Assembly (NCBI RefSeq): GCF_029227915.1
Contig: NC_079880.1
Coordinates: forward strand, 3,040,001-3,104,000
DNA: 64,000 bases
Source of the DNA: Hydractinia symbiolongicarpus
Taxonomy: Eukaryota; Cnidaria; Hydrozoa; Anthoathecata; Hydractiniidae
Direction: 5' to 3'
The position numbers and the translations under genes are program-made. This document shows, in pieces, positions 13,571 through 26,330 of this stretch. The first letter of the stretch is position 1; every line of letters starts with the position of its first letter. The notes beneath the pieces are model-generated. The model saw only the letters and a list, made by a program, of their open reading frames with translations, did no database searches and was not told the origin of the DNA.

Positions 13571-15560
13571 GAAATGAGTTTACTCCCTGGGTACTTTCTT
13601 TGTATACTTTTGACTATACGGGCCGAGTCCGGGATTTAGGGAAATCGCAGGTTTTCGTTTGCCGGCGATTAAACTGCTTTTATTCAGCGTCTCATCAAAA
13701 ATGAAAACATTTTTGAAAACTACAAGTCTCATGCGTTTTAGTGGTGAAAAAATAATTTAAAAAATCGTTCTGGAAATGAGTTTACTCACAGGGTACTTTC
13801 TTTGTATACATTCGACTATACGGGCCAAGCCCGGGATTTACGGGAAATCGCGGGTTTTCGTTTTCCGACGATTAAACCTCTTTCATTAAGCGTCTCATCA
13901 AAAATGAAAACATTTTTGAAAACTACAAGTCTCATGCGTTTTAGTGGTGAAAAAAAAATTTAAAAAATCGTTCGGGAAATAAGTTTACTCCCTGCGTACT
14001 TTCTTTGTATACATTCGACTATACGAGCCAAGCCCCGGATTTACGGGAAAACGCGGGATTTCGTTTGCCGGCGATTAAACCTCTTTCATTAAGCGTCTCA
14101 TCAAAAATGAAAACATTTTTAAAAACTACAAGTCTCATGCGTTTTAGTGGTGAAAAAGTAATTTAAAAAATCGTTCAAGAAATGAGTTTACTCCCTGGGT
14201 ACTTTCTTTGTATACTTTTGACTATACGGGCCAAGCCCCGGATTTACGGGAAAACGCGGGATTTCGTTTGCCGGCGATTAAACCTCTTTCATTAAGCGTC
14301 TCATCAAAAATGAAAACATTTTTGAAAAGTACAAGTCTCATGCGTTTTAGTGGTGGAAAAATAATTTAAAAAATCGTTCGAGAAATGAGTTTACTTCCTG
14401 GGTACTCTCTTTGTATACTTTTGACTATACGGGCCAAGCCGGGATTTACGGGAAATCGCGGGTTTTCGTTTGCCGGCGATTAAACTTTTTTTATTCAGCG
14501 TCTCATCAAAAATGAAAACATTTTTGAAAACTACAAGTCTCATGCGTTTTAGTGGTGAAAAAAAAATTTAAAAAATCGTTCGAGAAATGAGTTTACTTCC
14601 TGGGTACTCTCTTTGTATACTTTTGACTATACGGGCCAAGCCGGGATTTACGGGAAATCGCGGGTTTTCGTTTGCCGGCGATTAAACTTCTTTTATTCAG
14701 CGTCTCATCCAAAATGAAAACATTTTTAAAAACTACAAGTCTGATGCGTTTTAGTGGTGAAAAAATAATTTAAAAAATCGTTCGGGAAATGAGTTTACTC
14801 ACAGGGTACTTTCTTTGTACACTTTTGACTATACGGCCCAAGCCGGGATTTACGGGAAATCGCGGGTTTTCGTTTGCCGGCGATTAAACTTCTTTTATTC
14901 AGCGTCTCATCCAAAATGAAAACATTTTTAAAAACTGCAAGTCTGATGCGTTTTAGTGGTGAAAAAATAATTTAAAAAATCGTTCTGGAAATGAGTTTAC
15001 TCACAGGGTACTTTCTTTGTATACTTTTGACTATACGGGCCAAGCCGGGATTTACGGGAAATCGCGGGTTTTCGTTTGCCGGCGATTAAACTTCTTTTAT
15101 TCAGCGTCTCATCAAAAATGAAAACATTTTTGAAAACTACAAGTCTCATGCGTTTTAGTGGTGAAAAAGAAATTTAAAAAATCGTTCGGGAAATGAGTTT
15201 ACTTCCTGGCTACTTTCTTTGTATACATTCGACTATACGGGCCAAGCCGGGATTTACGGGAAATCGCGGATTTTCGTTTGCCGGTGATTAAACTTCTTTT
15301 ATTCAACGTCTCATCAAAAATGAAAACATTTTTAAAAACTACAAGTCTTATGCGTTTTAGTGGTGAAAAAATAATTTAAAAAATCGTTCTGGAAATGAGT
15401 TTACTCACAGGGTACTTTCTTTGTATACATTCGACTATACGGGCCAAGCCCGGGATTTACGGGAAATCGCGGGTTTTCGTTTTCCGGCGATTAAACCACT
15501 TTCATTAAGCGTCTCATCAAAAATGAAAACATTTTTGAAAACTACAAGTCTCATGCGTTT
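13571..15560 (+). repeat. Second copy of the 8.7-10.9 kb segment, expanded
   Basis: It matches the earlier segment at an offset of 4,254 bp up to about 14.5 kb and at 4,860 bp from about 15.1 kb. The extra material is about three monomers of C class (ATTCGGGAAATGAG with TCATCCAAAATG). ACTTTTGACTATACGGCCC and CCCTGCGTACTT are private changes of this copy. Confidence 0.83.
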
Positions 15561-17410
15561 TAGTGGTGAAAAAAAAGTTTAAAAAATCGTTCGGGAAATG
15601 AGTTTACTTCCTGGGTACTTTCTTTGTATACTTTTGACTATACGGGCCAAGCCCGGGATTTACGGGAAATCGCGGGTTTTCGTTTGCCGGCGATTAAACT
15701 TCTTTTTTTCAGCGTCTCATCAAAAATGAAAACACTTTTAAAAACTACATGTCTTATGCGTTTTAGTGGTGAAAAAGTAAATTAAAAAATCGTTCGGGAA
15801 ATGAGTTTACTCCCTGGGTACTTTCTTTGTATACTTTTGACTATACGGGCCAAGCCTGGGATTTTCGGGAAATCGCGGATTTTTGTTTGCAGGCGTCTAA
15901 ACTTCTTTTATTCAGCGTCCCATCAAATATGAAAATATTTTTGAAAACTACAAGTCTCATGCCTTTAGTGGTAAAAAAATAATATAAAAAATCGTTCGGG
16001 AAATGAGTTTACTCCCTGGGTACTTTCTTTGTATACTTTTGACTATACGGGCCAAGCCGGGATTTACGGGAAATCGCGGGTTTTCGTTTGCCGGCGATTA
16101 AACTTCTTTTATTCAGCGTCTCATCAAAAATGAAAACATTTTTAAAAACTACAAGTCTCGTGGGCTTTAGTGGTGAAAAAATAATTTAAAAAATCGTTCT
16201 GGAAATGAGTTTACTCACAGGGTACTTTCTTTGTATACATTCGACTATACGTGCCAAGCCCGGGATTTACGGGAAATCGCGGGTTTTCGTTTGCCGGCGA
16301 TTAAACTTCTTTTATTCAGCGTCTCATCAAAAAAGAAAACATTTTTGAAAACTACAAGTCTCATGCGTTTTAGTGGTGAAAAATAATTTAAAAAATCGTT
16401 CTGGAAATGAGTTTACTCACAGGGTACTTTCTTTGTATACATTCGACTATACGGGCCAAGCCCCGGATTTACGGGAAAACGCGGGATTTCGTTTGCCGGC
16501 GATTAAACCTCTTTCATTAAGCGTCTCATCAAAAATGAAAACATTTTTGAAAACTACAAGTCTCATGCGTTTTAGTGGTGAAAAAATAATTTAAAAAATC
16601 GTTCCGGAAATGAGTTTACCACTGGGTACTTTCTTTGTATACTTTTGACTATACGGGCCGAGTCCGGGATTTACGGGAAATCGCGGATTTTCGTTTGCCG
16701 GCGATTAAACTTCTTTTATCCAGCGTCTCATCAAAAATGAAAACGTTTTTAAAAACTACAAGTCTTATGCGTTTTAGTGGTGAAAAAATAATTTAAAAAA
16801 TCGTTCTGGAAATGAGTTTACTCCCTGGGTACTTTCTTTGTATACCTTTGACTATACAGGCCGAGTCCGGGATTTAGGGAAATCGCAGGTTTTCGTTTGC
16901 CGGCGATTAAACTGCTTTTATTCAGCGTCTCATCAAAAATGAAAACATTTTTGAAAACTACAAGTCTCATGCGTTTTAGTGTTGAAAAAATAATTTAAAA
17001 AATCGTTCGGGAAATGAGTTTACTCCCTGGGTACTTTCTTTGTATACTTTTGACTATACGGGCCAAGCCGGGATTTACGGGAAATCGCGGGTTTTCGTTT
17101 GCCGGCGATTAAACTTCTTTTACTCAGCGTCTCATCAAAAATGAAAAGATTTTTAAAAACTACAAGTCTCATGGGCTTTAGTGGTGAAAAAATAATTTAA
17201 AAAATCGTTCTGGAAATGAGTTTACTCACAGGGTACTTTCTTTGTATACATTCGACTATACCTGCTAAGCCCGGGATTTACGGGAAATCGCGGGTTTTCG
17301 TTTGCCGGCGATTAAACTTCTTTTATTCAGCGTCTCATCAAAAATGAAAACAATTTTGAAAACTACAAGTCTCATGCGTTTTAGTGGTGAAAAAATAATT
17401 TAAAAAATCG

Positions 17411-17509
17411 TTCGGGAAATGAGTTTACTCCCTGGGTACTTTCTTTGTATACTTTTGACTATACGGGCCAAGCCGGGATTTACGGGAAATCGCGGGTTTT
17501 CGTTTGCCG
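17411..17509 (+). repeat. Truncated 99-bp monomer, copy 1
   Basis: The unit starts normally at TTCGGGAAATGAG, but TTTGCCG at 17,503-17,509 is followed at once by the next TTCGGGAAATGAG. About 103 bp is missing, from the GCGATTAAAC end of the core through the A+T-rich tail. The join shares CG between TTTGCCG and the ATCG that normally precedes TTCGGG. The register change lets frames of 76-84 codons run across the join; their composition is that of translated satellite. Confidence 0.93.
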
Positions 17510-18928
17510 TTCGGGAAATGAGTTTACTCCCTGGGTACTTTCTTTGTATACTTTTGGCTATACGGGCCGAGTCCGGGATTTACGGGAAATGGCAAATTTT
17601 CGTTTGCCGGCGATTAAACTTCTTTTATTCAGCGTCCCATCAAATATGAAAATATTTTTGAAAACTACAAGTCTCGTGCGTTTAGTGGTAAAAAAATAAT
17701 ATAAAAAATCGTTCGGGAAATTTGTTTACTCCCTGGGTACTTTCTTTGTATACTTTTGACTATACGGGCCAAGCCCGGGATTTACGGGAAATCGCGGGTT
17801 TTCGTTTGCCGGCGATTAAACTTCTTTTATTCAGCGTCTCATCAAAAATGAAAACATTTTTAAAAACTACAAGTCTTATGCGTTTTAGTGGTGAAAAAAT
17901 AATTTAAAAAATCGTTCTGGAAATGAGTTTACTCCCTGGGTACTTTCTTTGTATACCTTTGACTATACAGGCCGAGTCCGGGATTTAGGGAAATCGCAGG
18001 TTTTCGTTTGCCGGCGATTAAACTGCTTTTATTCAGCGTCTCATCAAAAATTAAAACATTTTTGAAAACTACAAGTCTCATGCGTTTTAGTGTTGAAAAA
18101 ATAATTTAAAAAATCGTTCGGGAAATGAGTTTACTCCCTGGGTACTTTCTTTGTATACTTTTGACTATACGGGCCAAGCCGGGATTTACGGGAAATCGCG
18201 GGTTTTCGTTTGCCGGCGATTAAACTTCTTTTACTCAGCGTCTCATCAAAAATGAAAACATTTTTAAAAACTACAAGTCTCATGGGCTTTAGTGGTGAAA
18301 AAATAATTTAAAAAATCGTTCTGAAAATGAGTTTACTCACAGGGTACTTTCTTTGTATACTTTTGACTATACGGGCCAAGCCCGGGATTTACGGGAAATC
18401 GCGGGTTTTCGTTTGCCGGCGATTAAATTTCTTTTATTCAGCGTCTCATCAAAAATGAAAACATTTTTAAAAACTACAAGTCTTATGCGTTTTAGTGGTG
18501 AAAAAATAATTTAAAAAATCGTTCTGGAAATGAGTTTACTCCCTGGGTACTTTCTTTGTATACCTTTGACTATACAGGCCGAGTCCGGGATTTAGGGAAA
18601 TCGCAGGTTTTCGTTTGCCGGTGATTAAACTGCTTTTATTCAGCGTCTCATCAAAAATGATACCATTTTTGAAAACTACAAGTCTCATGCGTTTTAGTGG
18701 TGCAAAAATAATTTAAAAAATCGTTCGGGAAATGAGTTTACTCCCTGGGTACTTTCTTTGTACACTTTTGACTATACGGCCCAAGCCGGGATTTACGGGA
18801 AATCGCGGGTTTTCGTTTGTCGGCGATTAAACTTCTTTTATTCAACGTCTCATCAAAAATGAAAACATTCTTGAAAACTACAAGTCTCATGCGTTTTAGT
18901 GGTGAAATAATAATTTAAAAAAAAATCG

Positions 18929-19027
18929 TTTGGAAAATGAGTTTACTCCCTGGGTACTTTCTTTGTACACTTTTGACTATACGGGCCAAGCCGGGATTTA
19001 CGGGAAATCGCGGGTTTTCGTTTGCCG
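18929..19027 (+). repeat. Truncated 99-bp monomer, copy 2
   Basis: It has the same TTTGCCG/TTCGGG join as at 17,509, and the same 99-bp length. The shared breakpoint shows both descend from one deletion that was then amplified as part of a longer unit. This copy starts TTTGGAAAATGAG and has GTACACTTTTGAC. An open frame of 95 codons from TTG at 18,930 crosses it and is not considered a gene. Confidence 0.93.
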
Positions 19028-20030
19028 TTCGGGAAATGAGTTTACTCCCTGGGTACTTTCTTTGTATACATTTGACTATACGGGCCGAGTCCGCGATTTA
19101 CGGGAAATCGCAGATTTTCGTTTGCCGGCGATTAAACTTCTTTCATTCAGCGTCCCATCAAATATGAAAATATTTTTGAAAACTACAAGTCTCATGCGTT
19201 TAGTGGTAAAAAAATAATATAAAAAATCGTTCGGGAAATGAGTTTACTCACAGGGTACTTTCTTTGTATACTTTTGACTATACGGGCCAAGCCCGGGATT
19301 TACGGGAAATCGCGGGTTTTCGTTTGCCGGCGATTAAACTTCTTTTATTCAGCGTCTCATCAAAAATGAAAACATTTTTAAAAACTACAAGTCTTATGCG
19401 TTTTAGTTGTGAAAAAATAATTTAAAAAATCGTTCTGGAAATGAGTTTACTCCCTGGGTACTTTCTTTGTATACCTTTGACTATACAGGCCGAGTCCGGG
19501 ATTTAGGGAAATCGCAGGTTTTCGTTTGCCGGTGATTAAACTGCTTTTATTCAGCGTCTCATCAAAAATGATACCATTTTTGAAAACTACAAGTCTCATG
19601 CGTTTTAGTGGTGCAAAAATAATTTAAAAAATCGTTCGGGAAATGAGTTTACTCCCTGGGTACTTTCTTTGTACACTTTTGACTATACGGCCCAAGCCGG
19701 GATTTACGGGAAATCGCGGGTTTTCGTTTGCCGGCGATTAAACTTCTTTTATTCAGCGTCTCATCAAAAATGAAAACATTCTTAAAAACTACAAGTCTCA
19801 TGCGTTTTAGTGGTGAAATAATAATTTAAAAAATCGTTCGGGAAATGAGTTTACTCCCTGGGTACTTTCTTTGTACACTTTTGACTATACCGGCCGAGTC
19901 CAGGATTTACGGGAAATCGCAGGTTTTCGTTTGCCGGCGATTAAACTTCTTTTATTCAGCGTCTCATCAAAAATGAAAACATTTTCAAAAACTACAAGTC
20001 TCATGCGTTTTAGTGGTGAAAAAATAATTT

Positions 20031-23000
20031 AAAAAATCGTTCGGGAAATGAGTTTACTCCCTGGGTACTTTCTTTGTATACTTTTGACTATACGGGCCAA
20101 GTCTGGGATTTACGGGAAATCGCGGATTTTCGTTTGCCGGCGATTAAACTTCTTTTATTCAGCGTCCCATCAAATATGAAAATATTTTCGAAAACTACAA
20201 GTCTCATGCGTGTAGTGGTAAAAAAATAATATAAAAAATCGTTCGGGAAATGAGTTTACTCCCTGGGTACTTTCTTTGTATACTTTTGACTATACGGGCC
20301 AAGACCAGGATTTACGGGAAATCGCGGGTTTTCGTTTGCCGGCGATTAAACTTCTTTTATTCAGCGTCTTATCAAAAATGAAAACATTTTTAAAAACTAC
20401 AAGTCTTATGCGTTTTAGTGGTGAAAAAATAATTTAAAAAATCGTTCTGGAAATGAGTTTACTCCCTGGGTACTTTCTTTGTATACTTTTGACTATACGG
20501 TCCGAGTCCGGGATTTAAGGAAATCGCAGGTTTTCGTTTGCCGGCGATTAAACTGCTTTTATTCAGCGTCTCATCAAAAATGAAAACATTTTTGAAAACT
20601 ACAAGTCTCATGCGTTTTAGTGGTGACATAATAATTTAAAAAATCGTTTGGGAAATGAGTTTACTCCCTGGGTACTTTCTTTGTACACTTTTGACTATAC
20701 CGGCCGAGTCCAGGATTTACGGGAAATTGCAGGTTTTCGTTTGCCGGCGATTAAACTTCTTTTATTCAGCGTCTCATCAAAAATGAAAACATTTTTAAAA
20801 ACTACAAGTCTCATGCGTTTTAGTGGTGAAATAATAATTTAAAAAATCGTTTGGGAAATGAGTTTACTCCCTGGGTACTTTCTTTGTACACTTTTGACTA
20901 TACCGGCCGAGTCCAGGATTTACGGGAAATCGCAGGTTTTCGTTTGCCGGCGATTAAACTTCTTTTATTCAGCGTCTCATCAAAAATGAAAACATTTTTA
21001 AAAACTACAAGTCTCATGCGTTTTAGTGGTGAAAAAATAATTTAAAAAATCGTTCGGGAAATGAGTTTACTCCCTGGGTACTTTCTTTGTATACTTTTGA
21101 CTATACGGGCCAAGTCCGGGATTTACGGGAAATCGCGGATTTTCGTTTGCCGGCGATTAAACTTCTTTTATTCAGCGTCCCATCAAATATAAAAATATTT
21201 TCGAAAACTACAAGACTCATGCGTGTAGTGGTAAAAAAATAATATAAAAAATCGTTCGGGAAATGAGTTTACTCCCTGGGTACTTTCTTTGTATACTTTT
21301 GACTATACGGGCCAAGCCCAGGATTTACGGGAAATCGCGGGTTTTCGTTTGCCGGCGATTAAACTTCTTTTATTCAGCGTCTTATCAAAAATGAAAACAT
21401 TTTTAAAAACTACAAGTCTTATGCGTTTTAGTGGTGAAAAAATAATTTAAAAAATCGTTCTGGAAATGAGTTTACTCCCTGGGTACTTTCTTTGTATACT
21501 TTTGACTATACGGTCCGAGTCCGGGATTTAGGGAAATCGCAGGTTTTCGTTTGCCGGCGATTAAACTGCTTTTATTCAGCGTCTCATCAAAAATGAAAAC
21601 ATTTTTGAAAACTACAAGTCTCATGCGTTTTAGTGGTGACATAATAATTTAAAAAATCGTTTGGGAAATGAGTTTACTCCCTGGGTACTTTCTTTGTATA
21701 CTTTTGACTATACCGGCCGAGTCCAGGATTTACGGGAAATCGCAGGTTTTCGTTTGCTGGCGATTAAACTTCTTTTATTCAGCGTCTCATCAAAAATGAA
21801 AACATTTTTAAAAACTACAAGTCTCATGCGTGTAGTGGTAAAAAAATAATATAAAAAATCGTTCGGGAAATGAGTTTACTCCCTGGGTACTTTCTTTGTA
21901 TACCTTTGACTATACAGGCCGAGTCCGGGATTTAGGGAAATCGCAGGTTTTCGATTGCCGGCGATTAAACTGCTTTTATTCAGCGTCTCATCAAAAATTA
22001 AAACATTTTTGAAAACTACAAGTCTCATGCGTTTTAGTGTTGAAAAAATAATTTAAAAAATCGTTCGGGAAATGAGTTTACTCCCTGGGTACTTTCTTTG
22101 TATACTTTTGACTATACGGGCCAAGCCGGGATTTACGGGAAATCGCGGGTTTTCGTTTGCCGGCGATTAAACTTCTTTTACTCAGCGTCTTATCAAAAAT
22201 GAAAACATTTTTAAAAACTACAAGTCTCATGGGCTTTAGTGGTGAAAAAATAATTTAAAAAATCGTTCTGGAAATGAGTTTACTCACAGGGTACTTTCTT
22301 TGTATACATTCGACTATACCTGCTAAGCCCGGGATTTACGGGAAATCGCGGGTTTTCGTTTGCCGGCAATTAAACTTCTTTTATTCAGCGTCTCATCAAA
22401 AATGAAAACATTTTTAAAAACTACAAGTCTCATGCGTTTTAGTGGTGAAAAAATAATTTAAAAAATCGTTCGGGAAATGAGTTTACTCCCTGGGTACTTT
22501 CTTTGTATACTTTTGACTATACGGGCCAAGTCCGGGATTTACGGGAAATCGCGGATTTTCGTTTGCCGGCGATTAAACTTCTTTTATTCAGCGTCCCATC
22601 AAATATGAAAATATTTTTGAAAACTACAAGTCTTATGCGTTTTAGTGGTGAAAAAATAATTTAAAAAATCGTTCTGGAAATGAGTTTACTCCCTGGGTAC
22701 TTTCTTTGTATACTTTTGACTATACGGTCCGAGTCCGGGATTTAGGGAAATCGCAGGTTTTCGTTTGCCGGCGATTAAACTGCTTTTATTCAACGTCTCA
22801 TCAAAAATGAAAACATTTTTGAAAACTACAAGTCTCATGCGTTTTAGTGGTGACATAATAATTTAAAAAATCGTTTGGGAAATGAGTTTACTCCCTGGGT
22901 ACTTTCTTTGTACACTTTTGACTATACCGGCCGAGTCCAGGATTTACGGGAAATCGCAGGTTTTCGTTTGCCGGCGATTAAACTTCTTTTATTCAGCGTC

Positions 23001-26000
23001 TCATCAAAAATGAAAACATTTTTAAAAACTACAAGTCTCATGCGTTTTAGTGGTGAAAAAATAATTTAAAAAATCGTTCGGGAAATGAGTTTACTCCCTG
23101 GGTACTTTCTTTGTATACTTTTGACTATACGGGCCAAGTCCGGGATTTACGGGAAATCGCGGATTTTCGTTTGCCGGCGATTAAACTTCTTTTATTCAGC
23201 GTCCCATCAAATATGAAAATATTTTTGAAAACTACAAGTCTCATGCGTGTAGTGGTAAAAAAATAATATAAAAAATCGTTCGGGAAATGAGTTTACTCCC
23301 TGGGTACTTTCTTTGTATACCTTTGACTATACAGGCCGAGTCCGGGATTTAGGGAAATCGCAGGTTTTCGTTTGCCGGCGATTAAACTGCTTTTATTCAG
23401 CGTCTCATCAAAAATTAAAACATTTTTGAAAACTACAAGTCTCATGCGTTTTAGTGTTGAAAAAATAATTTAAAAAATCGTTCGGGAAATGAGTTTACTC
23501 CCTGGGCACTTTCTCTGTATACTTTTGACTATACGGGCCAAGCCGGGATTTACGGGAAATCGCGGGTTTTCGTTTGCCGGCGATTAAACTTCTTTTACTC
23601 AGCGTCTTATCAAAAATGAAAACATTTTTAAAAACTACAAGTCTCATGGGCTTTAGTGGTGAAAAAATAATTTAAAAAATCGTTCTGGAAATGAGTTTAC
23701 TCACAGGGTACTTTCTTTGTATACATTCGACTATACCTGCTAAGCCCGGGATTTACGGGAAATCGCGGGTTTTCGTTTGCCGGCAATTAAACTTCTTTTA
23801 TTTAGCGTCTCATCAAAAATGAAAACATTTTTAAAAACTACAAGTCTCATGCGTTTTAGTGGTGAAAAAATAATTTAAAAAATCGTTCGGGAAATGAGTT
23901 TACTCCCTGGGTACTTTCTTTGTATACTTTTGACTATACGGGCCAAGTCCGGGATTTACGGGAAATCGCGGATTTTCGTTTGCCGGCGATTAAACTTCTT
24001 TTATTCAGCGTCCCATCAAATATGAAAATATTTTTGAAAACTACAAGTCTTATGCGTTTTAGTGGTGAAAAAATAATTTAAAAAATCGTTCTGGAAATGA
24101 GTTTACTCCCTGGGTACTTTCTTTGTATACTTTTGACTATACGGTCCGAGTCCGGGATTTAGGGAAATCGCAGGTTTTCGTTTGCCGGCGATTAAACTGC
24201 TTTTATTCAGCGTCTCATCAAAAATGAAAACATTTTTGAAAACTACAAGTCTCATGCGTTTTAGTGGTGACATAATAATTTAAAAAATCGTTCGGGAAAT
24301 GAGTTTACTCCCTGGGTACTTTCTTTGTATACTTTTGACTATACGGGCCAAGTCCGGGATTTACGGGAAATCGCGGATTTTCGTTTGCCGGCGATTAAAC
24401 TTCTTTTATTCAGCGTCCCATCAAATATGAAAATATTTTTGAAAACTACAAGTCTCATGCGTGTAGTGGTAAAAAAATAATATAAAAAATCGTTCGGGAA
24501 ATGAGTTTACTCCCTGGGCACTTTCTCTGTATACTTTTGACTATACGGGCCAAGCCGGGATTTACGGGAAATCGCGGGTTTTCGTTTGCCGGCGATTAAA
24601 CTTCTTTTACTCAGCGTCTTATCAAAAATGAAAACATTTTTAAAAACTACAAGTCTCATGGGCTTTAGTGGTGAAAAAATAATTTAAAAAATCGTTCTGG
24701 AAATGAGTTTACTCACAGGGTACTTTCTTTGTATACATTCGACTATACCTGCTAAGCCCGGGATTTACGGGAAATCGCGGGTTTTCGTTTGCCGGCAATT
24801 AAACTTCTTTTATTTAGCGTCTCATCAAAAATGAAAACATTTTTAAAAACTACAAGTCTCATGCGTTTTAGTGGTGAAAAAATAATTTAAAAAATCGTTC
24901 GGGAAATGAGTTTACTCCCTGGGTACTTTCTTTGTATACTTTTGACTATACGGGCCAAGTCCGGGATTTACGGGAAATCGCGGATTTTCGTTTGCCGGCG
25001 ATTAAACTTCTTTTATTCAGCGTCCCATCAAATATGAAAATATTTTTGAAAACTACAAGTCTTATGCGTTTTAGTGGTGAAAAAATAATTTAAAAAATCG
25101 TTCTGGAAATGAGTTTACTCCCTGGGTACTTTCTTTGTATACTTTTGACTATACGGTCCGAGTCCGGGATTTAGGGAAATCGCAGGTTTTCGTTTGCCGG
25201 CGATTAAACTGCTTTTATTCAGCGTCTCATCAAAAATGAAAACATTTTTGAAAACTACAAGTCTCATGCGTTTTAGTGGTGACATAATAATTTAAAAAAT
25301 CGTTCGGGAAATGAGTTTACTCCCTGGGTACTTTCTTTGTATACTTTTGACTATACGGGCCAAGTCCGGGATTTACGGGAAATCGCGGATTTTCGTTTGC
25401 CGGCGATTAAACTTCTTTTATTCAGCGTCCCATCAAATATGAAAATATTTTTGAAAACTACAAGTCTCATGCGTGTAGTGGTAAAAAAATAATATAAAAA
25501 ATCGTTCGGGAAATGAGTTTACTCCCTGGGTACTTTCTTTGTATACCTTTGACTATACAGGCCGAGTCCGGGATTTAGGGAAATCGCAGGTTTTCGTTTG
25601 CCGGCGATTAAACTGCTTTTATTCAGCGTCTCATCAAAAATTAAAACATTTTTGGAAACTACAAGTCTCATGCGTTTTAGTGTTGAAAAAATAATTTAAA
25701 AAATCGTTCGGGAAATGAGTTTACTCCCTGGGTACTTTCTTTGTATACTTTTGACTATACGGGCCAAGCCGGGATTTACGGGAAATCGCGGGTTTTCGTT
25801 TGCCGGCGATTAAACTTCTTTTACTCAGCGTCTTATCAAAAATGAAAACATTTTTAAAAACTACAAGTCTCATGGGCTTTAGTGGTGAAAAAATAATTTA
25901 AAAAATCGTTCTGGAAATGAGTTTACTCACAGGGTACTTTCTTTGTATACATTCGACTATACCTGCTAAGCCCGGGATTTACGGGAAATCGCGGGTTTTC

Positions 26001-26330
26001 GTTTGCCGGCGATTAAACTTCTTTTATTCAGCGTCTCATCAAAAATGAAAACATTTTTAAAAACTACAAGTCTCATGCGTTTTAGTGGTGAAAAAATAAT
26101 TTAAAAAATCGTTCGGGAAATGAGTTTACTCCCTGGGTACTTTCTTTGTATACTTTTGACTATACGGGCCAAGTCCGGGATTTACGGGAAATCGCGGATT
26201 TTCGTTTGCCGGCGATTAAACTTTTTTTATTCAGCGTCCCATCAAATATGAAAATATTTTTGAAAACTACAAGTCTCATGCGTGTAGTGGTAAAAAAATA
26301 ATATAAAAAATCGTTCGGGAAATGAGTTTA
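20031..26330 (+). repeat. 5- to 7-mer HOR block marked by TGGTGACATA
   Basis: The rare tail TGGTGACATAATAATTT is at 20,621, 21,634, 22,848, 24,265 and 25,277. Steps are 1,013, 1,214, 1,417 and 1,012 bp, that is 5, 6, 7 and 5 monomers. CCTGGGCACTTTCTCTG at 23,501 and 24,513 shows the last pentamer step again (1,012 bp). Recurring members are B units with TACGGTCCGAG, F units with GCGTGTAGTGGTAAA, D units with CCTGCTAAGCC and C units with ACTCAGCGTCTTATC. Unit number varies by whole monomers, as expected from in-register unequal exchange. Confidence 0.9.

Larger units (their letters stand above)
15561..20030 (+). repeat. HOR family carrying the 99-bp truncated monomer
   Basis: Units with TATACCTTTGACTATACAGG recur at 16,841, 17,952, 18,559 and 19,470, with steps of 1,111, 607 and 911 bp. 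The first and third steps equal five and four monomers plus one roughly 100-bp fragment. The truncated unit itself is at 17,411 and 18,929, 1,518 bp apart. An A-run expansion precedes the second one (near 18,916). Other recurring forms are TGCAAAAATAATTT tails and TGATACCATTTTTG. Confidence 0.85.
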
